From Treponema sp. (GTDB taxonomy: Bacteria; Spirochaetota; Spirochaetia; Treponematales; Breznakiellaceae): DNA of 8,918 bases. Below, in pieces: positions 5,903 to 8,918 of the stretch. Location of the stretch: contig JAISND010000179.1 in NCBI GenBank assembly GCA_031276615.1, positions 1 through 8,918 of the forward strand. Reading direction: 5' to 3'. The position numbers and the translations under genes were made by a program. Every line of letters begins with the position of its first letter. The first letter of the stretch is position 1. The notes below the pieces were generated by a model. That model had not been told where the DNA came from, did no database searches, and saw nothing but the letters and a program-made list of their open reading frames with translations.

Positions 5903-7641
5903 ATTACCTCAACCCCGTCCCATCCGGCGGGCGGCGGGTTGACCGCGTAATCGGCGCAGCGCCTGTAAAGGCTTTCGGCGTTAAAGTCGCCGGGCAAAAG
6001 GCCCAAAACTTCCCGGAATTTTTCGCCTGCTTCCCTGAAGGAGCGGCGGTAATAGAGTTCCATGCCTTCGTTATGCACGGGCCAGGCCCTTGCCTCCGCG
6101 GGCGAAAGGGAGCGTTTCACCGTATAAATCTTTACTCCCCTAGTTTTGCCCTTTACCGCCACCGTGTCAAGCAGGCGGAATCTCAGCTTCGCAGCTTCCC
6201 CGCCCGCCTCCGGGGAAGCTGAAGCAGGCGCGTCCCCTTCGTTATGCGAAACAGGAACGGTGTCCGGCGCCGCGCGCCGTGTTTTCCGCAGCTCCGCGTA
6301 GAGGCTTTCCGATATGAGCAGCTCCGCGTGATAGGTTTTGGTAAGGCCCTCCATGCGGGAAGCAAGATTCACCATGTCGCCTATCACCGTGTAGTCCATC
6401 TTGCGCTCGCTGCCGATATTGCCGACCGTTACTTCGCCGAAGTTGATGCCGATGCCGATGTGAAACTCGGGCTTGCCAAGCCCGCGCTGGTTTTCATTAA
6501 AGCCGCCGAGGGCATCGAGCATGTCCAGGCCGGAGAGCACCGACTGCAGGGCATCGTCGTCGTGCTTTTCCGGCGCGCCCCAGAAGGCCATGATGGCATC
6601 GCCGATGTACTTGTCAACGATCCCCCTGCGCCTGTAGATGATCTCCACCTGCCCCGAAAAGTAGCGGTTCAGCGAATTCACCAGATCGTCCGGGGCCATG
6701 CCCTCGGAAATGGTGGTAAAGCTGCGTATGTCGGAGAAAAGTATGGAAAGGCTGCGGTTGTCCCCGACAAGCATTTTTTCCGGGGAGGCAAAGAAGCGTT
6801 CAATTACGTCCTTGGGCACGTACTTCTGGAATATCTGCCGGATCCGTTCTTCTTTTTTCCCCGCGAGGACGGCGTCAAAGGCGTAGCGCTTGATCTGACC
6901 GTAGGCCTTGTCCAGCGCTTCCAGCATCTGGTTGAAGGTATGGGCCAGTCTGCCGGTCTCGTCCTGGTATTCGATTTCGACGCGGGCGGAAAGATCCGCC
7001 GAATCGATAATTCCGTTCATGGTCTTTACGATGCGGCCGAGGGGATTGGTAAGGCGCGCCGTAAATATGACAAGGAGGATCACGGTAAGCGTCAGCGCAA
7101 TGCCAAGGGTTACAAGGGTCTGAAAAGCGATACGGTTCGCGTCCTGATAAAAGACATCACTCCTTTCGGAAATGATGATGTACCACTGAAAGGGGCTGAA
7201 AAAGAAACACTGGAAAACCCGTTTTTCGCCGCCGATCAGGGCGTTCTGAAGCCCCTGATTTTCGGCCTTGACCAGGGACAGGAGGGCAGGCCTTTCATCA
7301 TCCCCGATCTCAAGGAGGGAGCTTGCCATGACGGTGTTTCCCCCGCCGTCCAGGGCGAAAATTACCTCGGCTTCGCTCGTGACTATGCCGCGGGCGTAGA
7401 TTTCAACCGCCTTCTTCGCGGCCTCCACCATATCCGGCCTTCCCGCGTAATTGTTTTCAACCAGCAGCGCCCATTGGTTGTCGGCGTATTTTTCCAGTTC
7501 CGTCAGCTTGAAGCCCAGAAGTTCTCTCGCCAGGCGCGTTACTCCGTTTACCGCCTGAAAGTAGGATGCGGTTTCCGCCAGGCAGAGGGTTACGATGATC
7601 AAGGGAAGAACCACGAGGAAAATTTTTACCCTGATTTTCAT
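5890..7641 (-). CDS. Transmembrane class III adenylate cyclase with Cache-like sensor and HAMP
   Basis: This is predicted to convert ATP to cAMP in response to an external signal. In order, it has a membrane helix at about 7-25, an extracytoplasmic sensor at about 26-171 (ending FQWYIIIS, reminiscent of Cache domains), a second membrane helix at about 172-194, a HAMP linker at 195-248 and a class III cyclase domain at about 292-510. The metal aspartates are Asp304 (FSDIRSFT) and Asp348 (DKYIGDAIMAFWG). Lys344 and Thr418 are the expected adenine-selecting residues, and Asn425 and Arg429 (VNLASR) the transition-state residues, so it should be active and ATP-specific. A Pro/Ala/Ser-rich insertion occupies about 453-484. 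Residues 515-577 are a TPR-like tail ending in a PPPAGWDGV motif common in bacterial cyclases. The start MKIRVKIF has no clear ribosome binding site. It is transcribed towards the topoisomerase operon, and no cAMP receptor gene is in the window. Confidence 0.93.
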   Translation of the reverse strand: MKIRVKIFLVVLPLIIVTLCLAETASYFQAVNGVTRLARELLGFKLTELEKYADNQWALLVENNYAGRPDMVEAAKKAVEIYARGIVTSEAEVIFALDGGGNTVMASSLLEIGDDERPALLSLVKAENQGLQNALIGGEKRVFQCFFFSPFQWYIIISERSDVFYQDANRIAFQTLVTLGIALTLTVILLVIFTARLTNPLGRIVKTMNGIIDSADLSARVEIEYQDETGRLAHTFNQMLEALDKAYGQIKRYAFDAVLAGKKEERIRQIFQKYVPKDVIERFFASPEKMLVGDNRSLSILFSDIRSFTTISEGMAPDDLVNSLNRYFSGQVEIIYRRRGIVDKYIGDAIMAFWGAPEKHDDDALQSVLSGLDMLDALGGFNENQRGLGKPEFHIGIGINFGEVTVGNIGSERKMDYTVIGDMVNLASRMEGLTKTYHAELLISESLYAELRKTRRAAPDTVPVSHNEGDAPASASPEAGGEAAKLRFRLLDTVAVKGKTRGVKIYTVKRSLSPAEARAWPVHNEGMELYYRRSFREAGEKFREVLGLLPGDFNAESLYRRCADYAVNPPPAGWDGVEVMKTK

Positions 7642-7647
7642 AAAACC

Positions 7648-7676
7648 AGTCTAAGGGACAGCCGAAAAAATCTCAA
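7648..7676 (-). promoter_or_regulatory. Candidate sigma-70-type promoter for the adenylate cyclase gene
   Basis: On the minus strand TTGAGA (7671-7676) matches the -35 consensus at 5 of 6 positions, and TAGACT (7648-7653) matches the -10 at 4 of 6, with a 17-nt spacer. Only 6 nt separate the -10 from the ATG, so transcription would start at or next to the start codon and give a leaderless mRNA. That agrees with the missing ribosome binding site, but the match may be chance. Confidence 0.35.
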
Positions 7677-7766
7677 GTGCAGGGCGGGCGCGTATAAACG
7701 TGATACCACGGTGGGCGGGAAAAAACTAAAGGACACGCTTTATACCGCCGAAACTAATAAAGGGAA

Positions 7767-7804
7767 CCCCAAAAACCACCCGGAATTTCGAAGGTTTTCA
7801 GGGG
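7767..7804 (+). promoter_or_regulatory. Stem-loop in the leader of the small CxxC gene
   Basis: CCCC (7767-7770) pairs with GGGG (7801-7804), and AAAACC (7772-7777) with GGTTTT (7793-7798), leaving a small asymmetric internal loop and a 15-nt terminal loop. It ends 11 nt before the GGAGG ribosome binding site. It has no T tract after it. A leader structure affecting translation or mRNA stability is possible. The rest of the 185-bp divergent region (7642-7826) shows no strong + strand promoter to me. Confidence 0.35.
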
Positions 7805-7815
7805 AGACGCCCATT

Positions 7816-7820
7816 GGAGG
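7816..7820 (+). promoter_or_regulatory. Ribosome binding site of the small CxxC gene
   Basis: GGAGG lies 6 nt before the ATG at 7827 but only 3 nt before the adjoining GTG at 7824. This spacing decides in favour of the ATG and a 70-residue product. It is the strongest ribosome binding site in the window. Confidence 0.8.
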
Positions 7821-7826
7821 ATCGTG

Positions 7827-8039
7827 ATGAAACGTTACTGCATAAAGTGCCGGAATGACCGGATTGAATTCATCGATATCATCAGGGAAATCGAAGATGG
7901 GTACCTTGTCCGTCTTACCCGCATAAACGATGGAAATGAGAAAACCACCGAAGAGACCATAACTCATCATCTTTTCAACATCTGCCTCAAGACAGGCTAC
8001 ATCTACGAAATGGCGAAAGAGGTCGATTCGGTGGCATAG
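7827..8039 (+). CDS. Small conserved-looking protein with N-terminal CxxC, unknown function
   Basis: The product has 70 residues and no membrane segment or signal peptide, so it is probably cytoplasmic. It opens MKRYCIKCRND, with Cys5 and Cys8 forming a CxxC pair. Further possible ligands are His48, His49 and Cys53 in THHLFNICLK, so a small zinc-binding fold is possible, though the spacing fits no family I can name. The middle alternates charged and hydrophobic residues (DGYLVRLTRIND), as in beta strands. A strong GGAGG supports translation, and base composition is less GC-rich than the neighbouring genes. It is divergent from the adenylate cyclase and convergent with the lipoprotein gene, so it stands alone as a transcription unit. 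Two stem-loops follow its stop. Function unknown. Confidence 0.75.
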   Translation: MKRYCIKCRNDRIEFIDIIREIEDGYLVRLTRINDGNEKTTEETITHHLFNICLKTGYIYEMAKEVDSVA

Positions 8040-8064
8040 CCGCCGCCGAAACAGTCAGCGGCGG
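8040..8064 (+). terminator. GC stem-loop directly after the small CxxC gene
   Basis: CCGCCGC (8040-8046) and GCGGCGG (8058-8064) form a perfect 7-bp stem with an 11-nt loop, starting at the base after the stop codon. There is no T tract. It may protect or end the transcript, possibly with the palindrome that follows. Confidence 0.4.
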
Positions 8065-8075
8065 AGCATGATAGA

Positions 8076-8105
8076 GTTGTTCAGAAACTGAATTTTCTGA
8101 ACAAC
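8076..8105. repeat. Perfect 12-bp palindrome between convergent genes (bidirectional terminator or dispersed repeat)
   Basis: GTTGTTCAGAAA (8076-8087) and TTTCTGAACAAC (8094-8105) are exact inverted copies around a 6-nt spacer. The element lies between two convergent genes, 37 nt after one stop and 5 nt from the other, the usual place for a shared terminator. Neither strand has a run of T after the stem, so a REP-like dispersed repeat or an RNA-stabilising structure is also possible. Its AT-rich composition contrasts with the region. Confidence 0.6.
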
Positions 8106-8110
8106 CGGGA

Positions 8111-8911
8111 TTAAATTCCGAATTTTGCCAGAATCTCCGCCGCCGAATTTTTGAGCAGGGGCTTTACCGTATTCCAGGGAAGCGATATTTCAACCTGTCC
8201 CGCCGAATAAGGGGCAATTTCGTAAGGGTCCCAGTGAAAGCCCAGTCCCTCTTCCCCGATAAAAAAATTGCCGCTTGGTTCCGGTTCATCTTCAAAGAAA
8301 ATGCCTTCCGAAAGGGGCATTCTTTCCGCAAGACCGTAGTAACTCCGCAGCGCCTCATAAATCAAACGCCGCAGTTCCGGATCCCGGGGGTCACGGAAAA
8401 AATCTTCAAGGCCAAGCAACCCTGGTCTGCCGGCGTCGATTACGTAATACTGTCTTGTATGCATACCGTGGGCACCGCCGGTGTAGTATTCCCTGTCCCT
8501 GGTGATCACAAGACCGCCGCCGCCGGGATTCCACACCTTCATGGTTTCTCTGTATTCCCAGTTGAAACTCGCGGGATGCTCCTCCTCCGGCACTTCAGCG
8601 GAAACCTGTATGTCCCGGTACATCTGCCGGTAATATTCGACCAGGCTGTCCCTGTATTTGTCCGGCGTGTCACCTTCATAGAGAAGCTCGTTGAAGAAGG
8701 CGGCTGTTTCCCCGGAATTTTCAGTATCAAGAATACTGAGGGTTACATTCATGGCCGGACCTTCCCCGGGCTTTTCCGGAAAGAGAGGGACGGAAAAGGC
8801 ATAGTCCTTCGGCTGGTAGGTTTTTTCGTCTTTCTTTGACGAACGGCCGCTTTTACAGGCGCCTGCCAGAACGGCAAGCCCGACAAACAGAAATAGTATC
8901 GTTTTTTTCAT
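8111..8911 (-). CDS. Lipoprotein with DUF3298/RsiV-like domain
   Basis: The 266-residue product starts with a lipoprotein signal: MKKTI, a hydrophobic stretch, then LAGAC with Cys19 as the acylation site, a relaxed lipobox acceptable in spirochaetes. A charged, flexible linker follows to about 35. The folded part carries features of the DUF3298 family (RsiV, PdaC): TGGAHG at 144-149, a Tyr-rich strand (RQYYVID), LGLEDFF at 166-172 for the usual G-x-x-L-x-L-x-D-L-F segment, and WDPYEIAPYSAG at 227-238. In Bacillus, RsiV is a lysozyme-binding anti-sigma factor, but that function needs a cytoplasmic N-terminal domain, which is absent here. This one is probably an envelope lipoprotein that binds a cell-wall or ligand component; that is inference. 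No sigma factor gene is visible nearby. The start lies 7 nt from the window edge, so its promoter is not seen and an operon partner upstream cannot be excluded. Confidence 0.85.
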   Translation of the reverse strand: MKKTILFLFVGLAVLAGACKSGRSSKKDEKTYQPKDYAFSVPLFPEKPGEGPAMNVTLSILDTENSGETAAFFNELLYEGDTPDKYRDSLVEYYRQMYRDIQVSAEVPEEEHPASFNWEYRETMKVWNPGGGGLVITRDREYYTGGAHGMHTRQYYVIDAGRPGLLGLEDFFRDPRDPELRRLIYEALRSYYGLAERMPLSEGIFFEDEPEPSGNFFIGEEGLGFHWDPYEIAPYSAGQVEISLPWNTVKPLLKNSAAEILAKFGI

Positions 8912-8918
8912 GCTTACA

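Noticed and set aside
7693..7698. TATAAA as a -10 element for the small CxxC gene
   Set aside because: No acceptable -35 sequence is found 16-18 nt upstream, and it would give a leader of over 120 nt, so I did not call a promoter.
6244..7827. Long open frame of 527 codons on the + strand opposite the adenylate cyclase
   Set aside because: It covers almost exactly the reverse of a cyclase gene whose domains and catalytic residues are unmistakable. It is a by-product of GC-rich codon use, and its product shows no domain or recognisable motif.
8234..8839. Open frame of 201 codons on the + strand opposite the lipoprotein gene
   Set aside because: The minus strand encodes a clear lipoprotein signal and DUF3298 motifs, so the + strand frame is a shadow.

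Overview
The window reads as a GC-rich spirochaete chromosome segment, probably from a termite-gut-type Treponema relative. This is inferred from the combination of a Bacteroidetes-like ParE/ParC pair, a relaxed spirochaetal lipobox, a membrane-bound class III adenylate cyclase and long coiled-coil proteins. No rRNA, tRNA, CRISPR array, transposase or phage gene was seen.

Region 1 (1-5841, + strand) looks like a single operon. It holds the 3' end of a coiled-coil gene (stop at 265), parE (273-2324), parC (2338-4272), and a membrane-anchored coiled-coil protein (about 4366-5841). The first three genes are separated by only 7 and 13 nt. ParE and ParC form a type IIA topoisomerase, most likely topoisomerase IV, with all key ATPase, TOPRIM and tyrosine residues visible. 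ParE carries a 70-odd-residue lysine/alanine-rich tail before its ATPase domain. ParC has a short C-terminal domain and non-canonical residues at the two main quinolone contact positions. Between parC and the fourth gene lies a patch of lower GC with several stem-loops and a 15-bp imperfect inverted repeat that brackets the probable start codon, followed by an 18-bp tandem repeat inside the coding sequence.

Region 2 (5890-7641, - strand) is a transmembrane adenylate cyclase with an extracytoplasmic sensor (Cache-like), a HAMP linker, a complete class III catalytic domain and a TPR-like tail. It converges on the topoisomerase operon, and its promoter region is shared with the divergent gene on the right.

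Region 3 (7642-8918) holds a 185-bp divergent intergenic region, a small CxxC protein of 70 residues with a strong ribosome binding site (7827-8039, +), two consecutive stem-loops (8040-8105) and a convergent lipoprotein gene with a DUF3298/RsiV-like domain (8111-8911, -).

Most of the window is housekeeping or signalling. The parts that standard gene families do not explain are the inverted-repeat structure over the start of the coiled-coil gene, the basic tail of ParE, the pairing of coiled-coil genes with topoisomerase IV, and the perfect palindrome at 8076-8105. I found no convincing evidence of a wholly new multi-gene system.
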